The translations under genes were made by a program, and so were the position numbers. A model generated the notes under the pieces. The model ran no database searches and was not told the DNA's origin. It saw nothing but the letters and a program-made list of their open reading frames with translations. Below, one piece after another: positions 25,950 through 39,112 of a stretch of DNA of 64,000 nt. Each line of letters begins with the position of its first letter. Within the stretch, counting starts at the first letter, position 1. This DNA comes from Drosophila miranda (lineage: Eukaryota; Arthropoda; Insecta; Diptera; Drosophilidae), in the NCBI RefSeq assembly GCF_003369915.1, contig NC_046675.1:31434001-31498000 (forward strand), in the 5' to 3' direction.

Positions 25950-26789
25950 TTACTTCTTGCCGATATTGTTGGCCAGGGAGCAGCTGAGACCAGTGCCATC
26001 GGGCTCCACATTCAATTCGGTGACCTTGCCGTTTTCAACGACCAGCGAATAACGCTTGGAGCGAACACCGCCCAGTGGGGGCAGATCAATGGAAACATCT
26101 AGAGCCTTGGTGAAGCCACCGGCTGGGTCGGCCAGGAGGCGCACTTTGCCGCCAGCGCCGTGCTCCTTTCCCCAGGCAGACATCACAAACGGATCGTTCA
26201 CCGACACGCAGACAATTTCGTCGACTCCCTGCTTGGATTTCAGCTCATCGGCGGAGCTCACATAGCCCGGCAAATGTGTCTGTGATTTAATGATATTGAT
26301 TATTCGATGCTTGCCAATTTTCGGCAAAAGGCCAATGTGTTATTACCTTTGAGCAGCCGGGTGTAAATGCTCCGGGCACACCAAAGATGATCACCTTCTT
26401 GCCATTTACCAGGTCGCCGGTGTTGATTTTGTTGGCCGGGGAATCCTCAAACAGATCCACTGCGGGAAGAGCATCTCCAACCTAAAATAGCAGCCGCACA
26501 CACACGCACATCGAGAGAAAGAAATGTTAGCGTGCGTAACCTTGAAGCGCAGCGCTGCACATTCGTGCAATTCTTGCTTCCGCATCGAATCAATATTTAA
26601 GGATAGGGTACTGCCTTATGTAATTGAACCCCGGCCCCACATCTGTGTGGGAAGAGGGATGATTTGATTGCGGCAACAACTTACTTTCACCATGGCTGGA
26701 AGATTTCTGGAAAAAGATCTCACTGGATTGACGGTGGACAGCGTGGAGTTAACAACTCTGCCAAGAAATTTGCACGACAGCACTCGCAT
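25950..26789 (-). CDS. Prx5: Peroxiredoxin 5, mitochondrial and cytosolic forms, three exons
   Basis: Exons 26,789-26,685, 26,481-26,347 and 26,279-25,950 join to 189 residues. The peroxidatic Cys is in PGAFTPGC (about residue 78), and the resolving Cys of atypical 2-Cys peroxiredoxins is in GLSCSL (about residue 180). The first ATG gives a basic, Ser-rich presequence (MRVLSCKFLGRVVNSTLS...) typical of mitochondrial import. A second in-frame ATG at 26,693 (MVKVGDALPAVD) would yield the cytosolic form, as in other Prx5 genes. The enzyme reduces hydrogen peroxide and organic peroxides with thioredoxin. Only 178 bp separate its start from the stop of the ubiquitin-like gene upstream on the same strand. 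Confidence 0.95.
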
Positions 26790-26967
26790 TCTCTTTTCTG
26801 CTCTTCTTCGCTCTACCTTCGCACACTGCTGTCAATGGTTCCGCTGCAGGCCGGAATCAGGGTTGCCAGACGGGAGTAAAAACAAGGAAATATTCTTCTC
26901 AGTCAAGTGTTTTTACTGACACATTTGAAATAAATATACATGGGGTTTGAGGAATGGGGGGTCAAGT

Positions 26968-27425
26968 TTATGTTTCCACTTTGCCTATTGTGCTTTCGGC
27001 AAAACGCTCCAGGTCGTCTAGGCTGTGCTCCTTTAGTTTCCTTTCGAAATCGGCCATGAATTCGTTGGTCAGGCGCTCCGACTGCTGCTCGTTGTAGAAT
27101 TTGCGAAAGCCGCGAAGGATGCAGTCGCGCAGGCTGGGCTTCATCACCACCAGATTGATCTTGGTGCCTTCCTTGATGTTTGCATACGAAGAAATTGTCA
27201 GATCATTGTTCAGGGGACGTCCCATCAGGAGTAGCTTCTGATTTGCCGCAGTTATTTTTAGTTCTGTCTCAATTTGTTGCTTCACCTCCAAAATGGTGTT
27301 AGTGGGCAAGACCTGTGCAAAAATTACGAAAAGTAGGGCAAATTCATGCGTACTCGTATTTATTATTCGTCACTCACCTCGAGCGTGCAGTCCTTGCCCG
27401 TAAGAACTTTAATTATTATCTGCAT
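26968..27425 (-). CDS. Ubiquitin-like domain protein, two exons
   Basis: Exon 1 27,425-27,378 (MQIIIKVLTGKDCTLE) and exon 2 27,312-26,968 join in phase 0 to 130 residues. The first 75 or so residues are a ubiquitin-like fold: VLTGKDCTLEV, a helix EVKQQIETELK, QKLLLMGRPLNND and KEGTKINLVV. The C-terminus continues as a charged helix (RGFRKFYNEQQSERLTNEF) with no diglycine, so it is not a conjugated modifier. The layout resembles UBL4A/Get5-like proteins, which act in tail-anchored protein targeting; this is an inference. The Drosophila locus is CG7215, to my knowledge. Confidence 0.88.
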
Positions 27426-29540
27426 TTCAAAAGGTTTAATTAATTAAAACTTATTAATTAAAAATAAACACATCGCCTCCACAGCCAATAGCAACAATAA
27501 TTTGACGGTGCTGCCAGCTGGTTTCACATTCAGAGTTGCCTCTGAGCAGCGGTTGTTGCCGCCCTGGTTTGATGGCAAAAACTAGTTAAATTATGTAAGT
27601 CTAATCACTGCAACTAGCTCGGGACATTTTTTAATGCATAGTATTATTTATGTGAAAGCTGGGAAAACAATTGACACGGATATTATCGAATTTTGTGACC
27701 CTCTGGCAGCCCGATCTAGAGTGCACAGCCCTGGCACCTCTATTTTCTATTGAGCAGGCTCGACAACGTTGCGTGAATAAAACAGTTTACATAAAATATT
27801 AAATATAGTTAAACAAGCCGTTGATGTTGTGTGTTCTTGAAGAAAAGGTGAACTTGACCCCGCTGCTGATAGTACGCCGTGCTGTGAAGTGCGATATTTC
27901 GCGAGAGAGCTTGTGAAATTCGCATGTGAAAATCACAATCAGAAGAAATTGCAGCGCACCAAATGAAAAAGTGAAGCGCAAATAATACATAGCCTCGAGT
28001 GAATTAACGCGAGAGTACCAGCAGCAGCAGCAAGTGTGTGTGTGCGTACGTGTGTTTGCGAGTGTGTGTGTGTGCGTGCGTTTTGTTAGAATTCGCATTT
28101 TTACGTAAAGAAACGGCTTTTATCAGCGATAAGTTTGATGTTCTCGAGCCTGAATCTCAGCAGGGGCAAATTGAACAAGTTCTTGCAGCTTCTGGCGGTA
28201 AATAGAGCCGATCCCCTGATTTCCTGCTCGTCCAAGAGCACCATACCATACCATCCCAAAAAAAACCCTTGACATTCACAATTTGAGTATATATTTCCCC
28301 CTCATTTGCTTTTTGCACCCATCTATTAATTGAGTTTCGAGTCTTGATGCAACACAAACTATTAATTATGCATAGTACACATTAATTTTATTTTTACTCT
28401 CTGGCGGCGCTCTCTCACTTGCTATCTCTCTCTCTCTCGCTCTGGGTTAAAGGGGGACCACTAAAAGTATGAGTATATGAAAACTTTGCGCTTAACAATA
28501 TTTTTGTGTTAAAGAATGCCATCCCAGCACACCCCGACCCCCCCACCAACCCACAATCCCCCGCCCGCTATTCCGCACACCAACAGCACTACCACCACCA
28601 CTACCACCCAAAAAATGCTCTTCACGCTCGTTCGCATGACAACTCTGTCTGGCAACTCTGATTCGACGACGGCCATTGCTTCGCAACTTGTTGCTCGTCC
28701 GTATCGCTCTCTGTTTCTCTGTTTTCTGATTCTCATTCTGACGTTTTGCCTGTGTGTTATGGAATTTTTGTTATTTATTTCCGTTTTGCTGTAAGTTGTG
28801 CAAAAAATTAAAATGTCTGTTCATTACTGTGTTGTTTGTGTTCGGAGAAGGGACAGAAGACAGAAGCTAATGATTCAGCTCTGCCCCGGAGGCGACACCT
28901 GCCCTCTTAGCCAGTGGAGAGCCAGCAGAGCCCTCTTTGGTGGAGTCGATTGGAGTGGAGTCTCGTCTCTTCCGGGGGCCAAGTGCATGTTGTGTGTGGA
29001 AGAAGCTTGAGAACATGTTTATTACCGTTTAGAACCGGATTTTTGTTTGCTAGAAAATCATAGCATGGCATGGCATGGGCATTAATTTGCGGCCACAGTG
29101 GGGACTTCTTGTGACAACTTTGGGTTCTGTTCTGTTCTGATCTGATTCGAAGCGGTTTTCCGCCATTTGTGCTGGACAGTGATCCAGTTAGCAGAGAAAC
29201 TTTTGCGTTTCGAATAAGAAGTTCCAAAAACCGATTGCCATGATTCTTTATTGGTAATCAACCAAAAGCGTATGTATGTATGTGTATGCGTGTGTGTCAT
29301 GAATTTTGTAGCATGATATTTTATTGTTTTTTTTCTGTCCGTTTCTTTTGGTTAATTGCTACGTTAATTTCTCTCTTTCCAACACTTCACAGTGCAAATA
29401 TAATTTTCAGATAGCAATCAATTGATCCGGCCGGCCCAGCTGTCATATTTGTTTGTTATTTTATGTTTTTCGGTTGGTTTGGTTTTTGGTAAGAGCTATA
29501 AGGAATATCGGAAGAGCTAAAGCTGACACAGCAGCGTATT
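27426..29540. other. wrd upstream region and probable 5' UTR
   Basis: No convincing protein-coding exon. A (GT)n stretch lies at 28,034-28,082. A sequence reading from about 27,800 to 28,197 ends in a good donor (GCG|GTAAAT). It could splice to the acceptor TTTTCAG at 29,410, which precedes the wrd start codon by 130 bp. Joined that way it would be a noncoding first exon; a small ATG frame in it at 28,138 would meet a stop soon after the junction. Confidence 0.4.
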
Positions 29541-30122
29541 ATGGATAACGAGGCGTTAGAAACAACAACAACGACAGCGGCAGCAGCATCGTCAGCAGCA
29601 ACCACATCAGAGGCGGCAGCAGCGACAATAGCGGCAGCAGCAGCAGCATCGTCAGCAGAATCATCTGCAGCTACGCCGAAAGTCACAAATAACAATAACA
29701 ACAGCAGCAGCGGCGGCGTCGTCGGCGTCGGTGTCAGCGCCGATAGCAGCGGTAGCATAGTCAAAGCGACATCGGCCACTAACGGTATCAAAGAGAATAA
29801 CAGTAACTTTAGTACAACAGCAACAATAGCCACACCAACAGAAACAACAACAGCAGCAGCAGCACCAACACCAGCAGCAACAACAACAACAACTACAACG
29901 TCAGCCATACCCCTTGTGGTGACCAGCGGCGGTGTACCCATCAGCAGCGAGGTGAGTCGTGTCTAGCGAATGCATTGTCTACACCACCACCACCACCACC
30001 TACTCTCTGACTCTCTCTCTCTCTATTGCCTATCGCCTATCGTCACCTTACCTCTACGCATGCCTTGTGCCTAACAGTTATTTGACGTAAATTATAAAAC
30101 ATTATAAAATCAATGTAAATAC

Positions 30123-30156
<34 letters not shown>

Positions 30157-33100
30157 GATGTGTTTGTGTACATATGTATGTGTTATGCCCACTCCATAAA
30201 GTACAATACTTCCTTGTGCCGCAAAGTCGAAAACCTTAACAAACTATATCTAATCTTATCGCTGAAAAATGATGTGTGTTAAGCCACCCCCTACCTCTTC
30301 CCGCCCACCGAACAAGCCAAATGACCAAGACACCAATTAGCCCTCTCAAAAGGTTGCCAATTGTGGAAATGCTGTTGGATAACAAATCAAAATCAAAATC
30401 GAATCTATCAAAAGCGCCATCAATCGCGGGGATCACAAATATTAATAATCGATTATAGAAACATGCATGGAAATCGATAGGGGGAAATTTTAGTTGCCTT
30501 AGAGTGGACCCTTGCGTGCTTTTAGATCATCAGTGGACACCCTCCTTACTACAATCCTGAAGAGTATATTTAGCATAATATCGGATTAAGAAGAAGCCAC
30601 CTCTCCCCACATTTAAATAGAAAAGGTATCCTTAGAAGCAACGAAAATACTTTGTGACTGACTTCTAAATGTTTGTAAAAATAACACACAAATATGATCC
30701 TTACGTAGTACCGTGTTAGCTACCAGCAGCCAACCAATTTCCGACCCCCCAAACCCGTGTGCACATTTATCTGTTTGGCATTACTAAACTCAGAATAAAA
30801 CACACCCACAGGCAGCGCGACTTAGGCGGCAAGGATTCGCGAAGACCAAGGTAAATGCTCTTAAAAAAAAAAAATGACGGTGATACGGTGACTTCAACGG
30901 ATGATATCTACTCTAGGCGTACTCGTAATTTTTGCAAGTGCTATGTTAAGAATTAAATATTTAATATCTGATGCATTTTGCTTTCTTTTGTTACCTAGTT
31001 TTTTTTCTTTGTTTGTTTTATTCAGTAAGGAAACCAAATTACTACCAATATACCATACGATTTATGTAGCCACGATTTGCTAATGCTGTACACTCTTTCA
31101 GGCTAACAAAGACAGGGACAGTACGCCCCCGCGTGATGCGCCACCGCCAACGCAGATCACCAAGGGTCTAAACCTAACCACCGGCACGCCGCTGGTGCGC
31201 AAGGAGAAACGCCAAGGCAGCTCCCGTTACAATGTGTCCAAAAATTGTGAATTGACGCCACTCAGCTACCTAAACGAGAGTGAGTAAATTAAGGGCATAA
31301 CTTAGTTTTAATTAGTGTTACTAGTGACACAGAGCTTGGAGATTTTTTTTTTGAGTTTTAACCTTGAAAAATATCCTGGGGATGTAGCATACTTTTATGG
31401 GCAGGTGCTGATTAAATGTATGCAGTCCAATGGAATTAGGTATCACATGTCCATACACATATCGCACACTGTAAATAAAGTTAGTCGTACTCTCTATAAA
31501 AGAAAAAAATCCAGCAAGTCTCTGGCCACCAGACTTCGGTCACACCGAAAACGAAACTCAGCTTTGTTATGGTTTTTTTTTGTTTCTCTTCTAATTGTTT
31601 TTGCTCAGCTGTTGCAATTGGTTTATTATTTATTAATCACGTACGTACCACGTTAAAGGTCAAGGGAGTGCCATTGCCGTCTGATTAGGTGGGTGGCAAC
31701 ACTGACGCACAACCACCCGCACACAGGCACACATACACGCATGTATAGAGCTTTTGCAGACAGCTCTCAATTACATCTCATCTCTCTTTGATGTGTGCGC
31801 GCCGCGCACTCCAGTGAATGTCTCCACGCTCTTGCTGCGCCAAGTCTCTCTCACTCTCTATAGCTCTCCTTTTCTGGTTGTCTCATGCTCTGCTTGCTCT
31901 GTGCGTGTGTGTGTGTCTGTCTGTCTTGTGCGTAGCCTTCATCAAATTGTTATTGACTTTACCTTTTTGCTAATTGCTTGGGCGGTTGTTGCCCGCCTGT
32001 TGACATACAAATCGTATAAACAAATTCGTGTGTGTTGGTTAATATTATTGTTTTCTGTGGTTGTTGTTGCTGTGCGCTGTTGTGGCAAAAGTGTTGTTCA
32101 GCGGCCACTGTTGCCATTGCCATTGCGTCGGTATCCCATTATACTCTCGCTCCGCTCCGCTCTGCTCCGTTCCGTCCCACCCACAAATTTATTGATTTTT
32201 CCGATAGCCCGGCAGCGCGCAGTCGACGAGCAGCTCTGCGTCGTGCCAGCCAGCCAGCAGTTTCCAAAAAAAAAAAGAAGATAATTTACGTTTCCAGACT
32301 TTCATCCGGCGAGCAGCAACAATTTTAGATATTAGTTGGATATATTTGTGTTTTTCTACGTTTTTTTTACTCTCTCCTCTGCCTCTCCTCTCCGCCCTGC
32401 TCTGCCCACCGGAGCACTGTAAGTGGTGTCTCAAAAAAAATAATAATTTCCCTGAAAATTGTCGGCGGTGGAGGCGTTGCCGCATTTCATTTTTTGTTTT
32501 TTTTTTTGACATGCACTTGGTTTTCATTTCCATTTTCATATTCATTTTGTGTGTGTGTGTGCGTGCGTGTTGTCTTGTGTTTGTCCCCCCCGGCCCCACA
32601 CTCATAATCGATCGCACATGGCATTAATCCTTATCATTATCTATATTACAGTTCCATTACAGATGCTAAACATTCATGCTTAAAGTCCTCTTCACGTTCA
32701 TATTTCATAGAGTGTGTAACAATTTGTGTGTGTTTTGTCGTTCGTTGTCGGTGTCGGTCTCTCAGCGGCAATTCGCGGGGGTAGACAAATGCGGTTCGAT
32801 TGGGTGGCCATTAAACCAAGTGGGGCACTAATGAAATGGTATTCGGTGCTATGTTGCTGACGGGTAACCTCAACAGACCCAAGCAGAAGCAGCAGCAGCA
32901 GTCACAACAACAGCAGCAGCAGCAACAGCAGGAGGAATCATCCCAATCTGTTTCTGCTTCCTCCTCCAGCAAAGAGCAACCACAACAGAAGCAACAGGAT
33001 CAGCCACCAGCCGCTGGATATTATGCCTTGGGCATACGCTTACCCAAGTCGCCATCGTTCCACAGCGGCCTAGACCAGCTGGCCGACGACGAGGAGGAGG

Positions 33101-36100
33101 ACCAACAGTCGCTGGAATCGTCTGCGCAGGGTAGCAGTAAATTCAAATTCAGCAGCGTGGAGGAACTGAAGGCCAAGTTCGAGGGTCGAAAGATGCCCCT
33201 GTCGCCGCCAGAGGCAGCCGCAGTAGTAGTAACCACCACAACATCCTCGTCGCCATCGTCCTCGTCCACCAGCTCCAATTCGTCGGCATCGGCATTGTCC
33301 TCGCTCTCGCAGGCGGCCTCTTCCTCGTTGGCCTCGGCCGCTGCCAATTCCTCGGCCTCGTGCTCATCCTCAGCGGCCACCTATGGTGGTGGAGCCAATT
33401 CAGCAGCCGCCGCTCTGATAGCCTCGTCGCCGTTTGGCTCACAGTCCTCCACATCATCGTTGTCGCTGTCCTCAAATGCAGGGATGTCGAAGAACACGGC
33501 ACCAGCAACAGCAACAACAGCAGCGGCAGCGGCAGGAAGCACAGCCAGTGGTGGAAATTCGCTTGTATCCACATTGGCGCAACACTTCTCGGCGGCCACA
33601 TCGGCTGCAGCAGCAGCTGCGGCCACAGCAGCCGCCTCAGCAGCATCGTCCGCGTCCTCATCATCTGCTTCATCATCTGCCACCAATAATGCAGGCGGCT
33701 CAATTGCGGCCAGCAAGGTTTGCAGCGCTCCGTTATTACACACACACACACACATCCACACATATTCTGCACACCCACACAGATACATACAGAATCTGAT
33801 TCACAAAACAAAAAATGTTAAAAAAAAATCAATCTACTCTCATTTCATCGCTACCTCATCTACCTCCAAGTCACCCGTGAGTGCGGCCGCAGCCATTAAG
33901 AACATATTGAATGCCACCAAGAGTGTGGGAAATAGTGCTGCAGCAGCAGCAGCGGCAGCAGCATCCTCGACCCTGCCATCGGCTGCCGCCGAAGGCCAGG
34001 AGGTGCCCTTGCCGCCAGCCGAGGAGCTGCGTCCAACGGTGGCACAGAATCTGGTGGGAGGCATAAGCATCTCCCTGGGCATTGGCCAGCGCAATGGCAG
34101 TGGAACAGCACCAGCAACAGTGACAGCAACAGTGACAGCAACAGCGACAGCAACAACCACATCCACATCTGCAGTTGTTATTCTGCCAACGACTACGCTG
34201 GGCATACATCAGAATGGTGATGTCACAGGCGGTGGCGGAATGGCTGGAATTATTGGTCATTCGTCGCAACATCATCATCATCAGGGCCTCACATCCCCAC
34301 AAACGTTGCAACAGCTGACGGGCAGTCCAGGACGTGCACGCGATCGGAATCTGTTTCATTCGCCGCCCACTGCTTCGGTTGCCTTGGCACTGCCTGCACT
34401 GCGAGGTTGCTATCTCTCCAGCTCCAGCTAATTCCAAACCAATGGCCATGCGGCACGCAGATAAAGTGATAGAAGCACCTACCACATCTACCTGGTCGAC
34501 ATGGCCATTCGGTTTGGTGGCCCATAGAATTTGATCCTTTATCTGATCTTCATTGAATTTTTGATACATTTTGAGTTTCGCCTTGCCTTACTTTTTGTTG
34601 ATCGATTTGCTGTTGATTTCTTTGACGTTTTTCGTAGGATTATAATATTTTTCATTATTATTCAATGTGTAGATAGAGCAGCATATATAACAAAAACGTA
34701 AAATATTTTGATAAATTTTATTGTGGATTTCGCAGAGACGGCCGCCAGTGAACGGGAAGAGCTTTTCATCCAAAAGATACGACAATGTTGCACGCTTTTC
34801 GATTTCTCCGAGCCGCTGAGCGACCTCAAATTCAAGGAGGTGAAGCGTGCGGCTCTGCACGAGATGGTCGATTTTCTCACAAACCAAAATGGCATCATTA
34901 CCGAAATTATCTATCCGGAGGCGATCAATATGGTTAGTATTTAGGATACCATACCAAACTCTATCCTCTCCATAATAAATATATTTTTGTGTAGTTTTCT
35001 GTGAATCTATTCCGGACGCTGCCGCCATCATCAAATCCGAATGGTGCCGAATTTGATCCCGAAGAGGATGAGCCCACGCTCGAGTCGTCTTGGCCACACC
35101 TTCAATTGGTATACGAGCTGTTTTTGCGTTTCTTAGAGTCACCGGATTTCCAACCAAATATTGCTAAGCGTTATATTGATCATCAATTTGTATTACAATT
35201 ATTGGATTTATTCGATTCGGAGGATCCACGTGAACGTGATTTCCTAAAGACTGTTTTACATCGCATCTATGGAAAATTCTTGGGTTTGAGAGCATTTATT
35301 AGAAAGCAGATCAACAATGTCTTTTACAGGTGATTCGCCCCCCGTATATCCGATCCTATCCCAATCCTCTCTAAACCATTGTCTTTTTTGTTTTATTTAG
35401 ATTTATTTATGAGACGGAACATCATAATGGCATAGCCGAATTATTGGAGATATTGGGCAGCATTATCAATGGTTTTGCTCTACCGCTCAAAGAGGAGCAT
35501 AAACAATTTTTACTTAAGGTATTGCTGCCATTGCACAAAGCCAAGAGCCTCTCGGTCTATCATCCACAGTTGACCTACTGTGTGGTGCAGTTCCTCGAGA
35601 AGGATCCCAGTTTGTCCGAGGCGGTCATCAAGTGAGTGTTGAGCCCAACTTCCGCACAACATGCCGTGAGCATGAGATGTAAAACACATTAAAATTGATT
35701 TATTGTCCCCATCCCATGCAGAAGTTTGCTTAAGTTCTGGCCGAAGACGCACAGTCCCAAGGAGGTGATGTTCTTGAATGAGGTGGAAGAGCTGCTGGAT
35801 GTGATCGAGCCGGCCGAGTTCCAGAAGGTGATGGTGCCGCTGTTTCGTCAGATAGCCAAGTGTGTCTCCTCGCCGCACTTTCAGGTGGCCGAACGGGCGT
35901 TGTATTATTGGAACAACGAGTACATTATGTCCCTAATAGCGGACAATTCGGCGGTTATACTGCCAATAATGTTCCCAGCGTTGAATCGCAACTCCAAGAC
36001 GCACTGGAACAAGACCATACACGGTCTCATTTACAATGCGCTCAAGCTGTTCATGGAGATGGATCAGCGGTTGTTCGACGAGTGCAGCAAGAACTACAAG

Positions 36101-37477
36101 CAAGATAAGCAGATGTACGGACAGCACACTACTACACCTCCTAATATTGTATATCTAATCATATGATTGTTGTTGTCTTTCGACAGGGAGCGGGAGAAGC
36201 TGTCGCACCGGGAGGAGCTTTGGCAGCAGGTGGAGAGCCTGGCCAGGACCAAACCAGGGTGGTCCAGGTCGAGCTATTTCAATAACAGCCGCCTGCAGCA
36301 GCAGCAGCAGCAGCAGCAGCTAACCGATAGTCAAAATCTGTACGATCAATACAATGAGAATGATCTAACGTACGATCAGCTACCGCAGCAGTCGCGCCAG
36401 CCACCGCCGCCGCTACCACCACAGAAACAGTCGTCGCTGCAGGAGCCCCGAGAGGTGAGACAGGCACTTGCCACACTAACCACACTAAACAACTACTAAT
36501 CCCGCCAATGTGTGATCTGATCCATGGCGTCTGCTGTGAGCTGTGCCCAGCGAACACCTACTCTAATTTAACTCTAATTCTAATCGAACGAATGTCTGTT
36601 AAAATTAATCACACTCATGTCATTTAAACAACAAACAAACAAAAAAAAAACAAAATACATATTTGTATATCTTTAACTTTTGTCTATTTATTTATTATCT
36701 CTTATTGGTTCTCTCACTGTCTTTAAACTCGAATTCATAAGCACAACAAATACTCTTCTCACTCTCCTCTCTCGCTCTGTCTATACGGCTTTAATTCTGA
36801 GCAAACATATGTACGCACAGTGGTTCAGAAACTCATCGAAATTGGGCGGGAAAAATATACATAAATATTTAGCGAAGTGTAGTTCCATATTCAAACCAAC
36901 ATTTGTATAAATATCAAGCATTCAAATACTTCTGAACTGAAATGGAAACCATTTTAATATTCAACTACCATACCGGATTGAACCACTGTGCCTACGCTCT
37001 AACACACTAGAAACACAACCATACACACCCCCACCCCCACCCACACGATCTCGAATTGGACTTTGTAACATATGAAACCGAAAAGAGGAGTTTTCATCAG
37101 TTAGTGGGTGTACATTTCGTAGTTGTGTTGTTCCATCTGTAAGGGGGGCACCAAAAGCCAAAAACTTCTTCTACGCACTTCCTATATCGTTAACGTAACG
37201 TAACTCACTCGTAACGTCACACCAGTCACCATGTAACGTCACTTGTCCGTGTTGCGAAACACGTATGCTGTACCTGTTGTAGCGGGCACTTTACATATAT
37301 TTTGGCCTACCCCACTTCCGTTACTCACAGATACGCGGCGAACGGAACAAGGAGAAGCCATTGCTGAGGCGAAAATCCGATCTGCCCACGGACAGCGGCA
37401 CTGTGCGAGCCCTAATCGAGCACAAGCGACAAGATGAGTTCTTAACAACGCCGCCGCCAGACGGAAGCAATTACTGA
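29541..37477 (+). CDS. wrd: PP2A regulatory subunit B56 (well-rounded), complete copy, nine coding exons
   Basis: Exons: 29,541-29,951, 30,812-30,850, 31,102-31,279, 34,736-34,932, 34,995-35,329, 35,401-35,631, 35,722-36,114, 36,187-36,454 and 37,331-37,477. Every junction is GT/AG and phases agree, giving 732 residues. Residues 1-137 are Ala/Thr/Ser low complexity. The B56 HEAT-like domain runs from about residue 213 ([10 protein letters not shown]) through [67 protein letters not shown] and [20 protein letters not shown]. It then has a polyQ stretch and a basic C-terminus ending in DGSNY. B56 subunits bind the PP2A scaffold and direct the phosphatase to LxxIxE-type substrates. Neighbouring cdm and the cluster to the left support wrd rather than its paralogue wdb. 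This is the only copy in the window with all exons. Confidence 0.92.
30812..30850 (+). other. wrd: 39-nt phase-0 micro-exon of wrd (likely cassette)
   Basis: It is bounded by CCCACAG and GTAAATG and encodes [13 protein letters not shown]. Exons 1 and 3 also join in phase 0 without it, so skipping would remove 13 basic residues without shifting the frame. Confidence 0.6.
32836..34431 (+). CDS. Long Gln/Ser/Ala/Thr-rich open frame in wrd intron 3 (possible alternative wrd 5' exons)
   Basis: ATG at 32,836 opens 531 codons to TAA at 34,429. The first part has non-repetitive islands that look constrained ([38 protein letters not shown]), then long Ser/Ala runs. A segment of HT-rich codons at 33,718-33,869 ([10 protein letters not shown]) corresponds to an (AC)n tract flanked by GTTTGC and TCCAAG, so it may be an intron. 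After it come [13 protein letters not shown] and [14 protein letters not shown]. Its position just upstream of the first B56 exon suggests alternative N-terminal exons of wrd, but no clean donor into the phase of exon 4 was found. It could also be an independent gene, or partly noncoding. Confidence 0.45.
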   Translation: MVFGAMLLTGNLNRPKQKQQQQSQQQQQQQQQEESSQSVSASSSSKEQPQQKQQDQPPAAGYYALGIRLPKSPSFHSGLDQLADDEEEDQQSLESSAQGSSKFKFSSVEELKAKFEGRKMPLSPPEAAAVVVTTTTSSSPSSSSTSSNSSASALSSLSQAASSSLASAAANSSASCSSSAATYGGGANSAAAALIASSPFGSQSSTSSLSLSSNAGMSKNTAPATATTAAAAAGSTASGGNSLVSTLAQHFSAATSAAAAAAATAAASAASSASSSSASSSATNNAGGSIAASKVCSAPLLHTHTHIHTYSAHPHRYIQNLIHKTKNVKKKSIYSHFIATSSTSKSPVSAAAAIKNILNATKSVGNSAAAAAAAAASSTLPSAAAEGQEVPLPPAEELRPTVAQNLVGGISISLGIGQRNGSGTAPATVTATVTATATATTTSTSAVVILPTTTLGIHQNGDVTGGGGMAGIIGHSSQHHHHQGLTSPQTLQQLTGSPGRARDRNLFHSPPTASVALALPALRGCYLSSSS

Positions 37478-38471
37478 GAAAACAGAAACAGATACAGAAC
37501 AAACAAATACAAATCCCCTGGTCAAGAACACAACCAAAATCCACCACGAACAACAAATCTCAAAAAAACGCTGGCGTTGCACAAAGTTTTGAAGCAAAGC
37601 TTGAGGCTTTCGAGATGAACCCAAACAAGGTCCACGATCCACAAACACAATACACAAACACACACACACACACACACACACACGTACAAAGGCACAAAAC
37701 GAGGAAAAGAAAAGGAAATCCTTTTTTGGGGCTTAGTGCGAGGGCGCGTGGACAAGATTAAATACATAATTTCTTTATATAAATACAATATAAAATACTT
37801 ATCTATAATGAAAAATGCATAGTACCAATAAAGATCAGACAAATCCCAGAATATTTGATTGCGAATGATACAAATATGATTTCGAGCATGCCCGAAGGGA
37901 AGAAATGATTACTAGTTCTATACTGTTTTATTTTGCATGAATTTGCTGTTGTTGTTGTTGCTGTTTGCCTAGTGTTTAACAAACGGAACATATGCAATAA
38001 TATTAGAATCCAATTTGTGCTCTTACCATTTCAGTGAAAACGTGAAACAAAAAAACGAAAACTAAGCAAAAAACATATATATAAATGTACAGTTGAATTG
38101 AATTGTCGTAAATTAAGGCGTAGCTGTGTTTACCACCATGATTGAGCATCTACTGCATATTTCGACCTACATATAGCTACATATGTAGCCATAATACCAT
38201 ACCACACAAACCATATACAAATATATACATACATACATATATCTTTAACTACAATGCATACATGGCGCATATAGCTCTGCTCTCTCCACAGCTAAAGTTT
38301 ATAATATACGCGATTTATATGAGTAGCCTAGCAATTAGCAGCTTACCTATCCATACATACATGTACGATAAACACACACACCTAAAACAATGAAAGCCTA
38401 AAAAGAATGATGCGTTACATACATACATCATATATGTATATGTATGTAAATGAGTGTATTTTTGTATGTAT

Positions 38472-38507
<36 letters not shown>

Positions 38508-39062
38508 TGTTTAAATATACATATGTGGGGGTACGGGTATCCATAATCGTATTCCTATTGATCCCAGGAATGCCCAGAGATTTGGTGTAGTTTCTTTTTT
38601 GGGGGGAGGTATTTACTGTGACACCGCCGGATGCTCGGAGCAGGAGTGTAGAAAAGGAGGATCGGGAGAGCTGCCACCCAAAGATTGTGCCAATTTCTAA
38701 GCGTCCCAGGCACAGTGAATACCCTCTATATTATCATCCACATCGCAACATCAACATCATCATCTTCATCAACAACAACAACAACAGACTTGGACTATTG
38801 CTGGTCGTAGCTACTACTTCTATACTATATATCAATCTAAATATATAATACTGGATCCGTGTCAGCCATTTGTTTGGTTTAATAGTCATTGTCTCTAAAA
38901 AGCGGATGGACATTCTCAAATGATTCTTAATGAAATGAGAAGATATTGATTGCATGTTGCAGGGAGCTGCTGGATCAAAAAAAAGTTTTGCTACCACTAC
39001 CAAGTGCTGTACACAGGCCAAGAAAACGAAAGGCTTCAGTTTAGCTATAGACACACATACGC

Positions 39063-39112
<50 letters not shown>

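Noticed and set aside
33149..33811. Long - strand open frame (His/Leu/Trp/Arg-rich) opposite the Ser/Ala-rich wrd intron frame, repeated in units 2 and 3
   Set aside because: It is the antisense shadow of Ser/Ala codon repeats; composition follows the repeats and there is no splice or start context.
33871..34569. Cys-rich - strand frame (runs of C, H and W)
   Set aside because: The Cys runs are the antisense of (GCA/ACA)n codons; this is a composition artefact and not a metallothionein-like protein.
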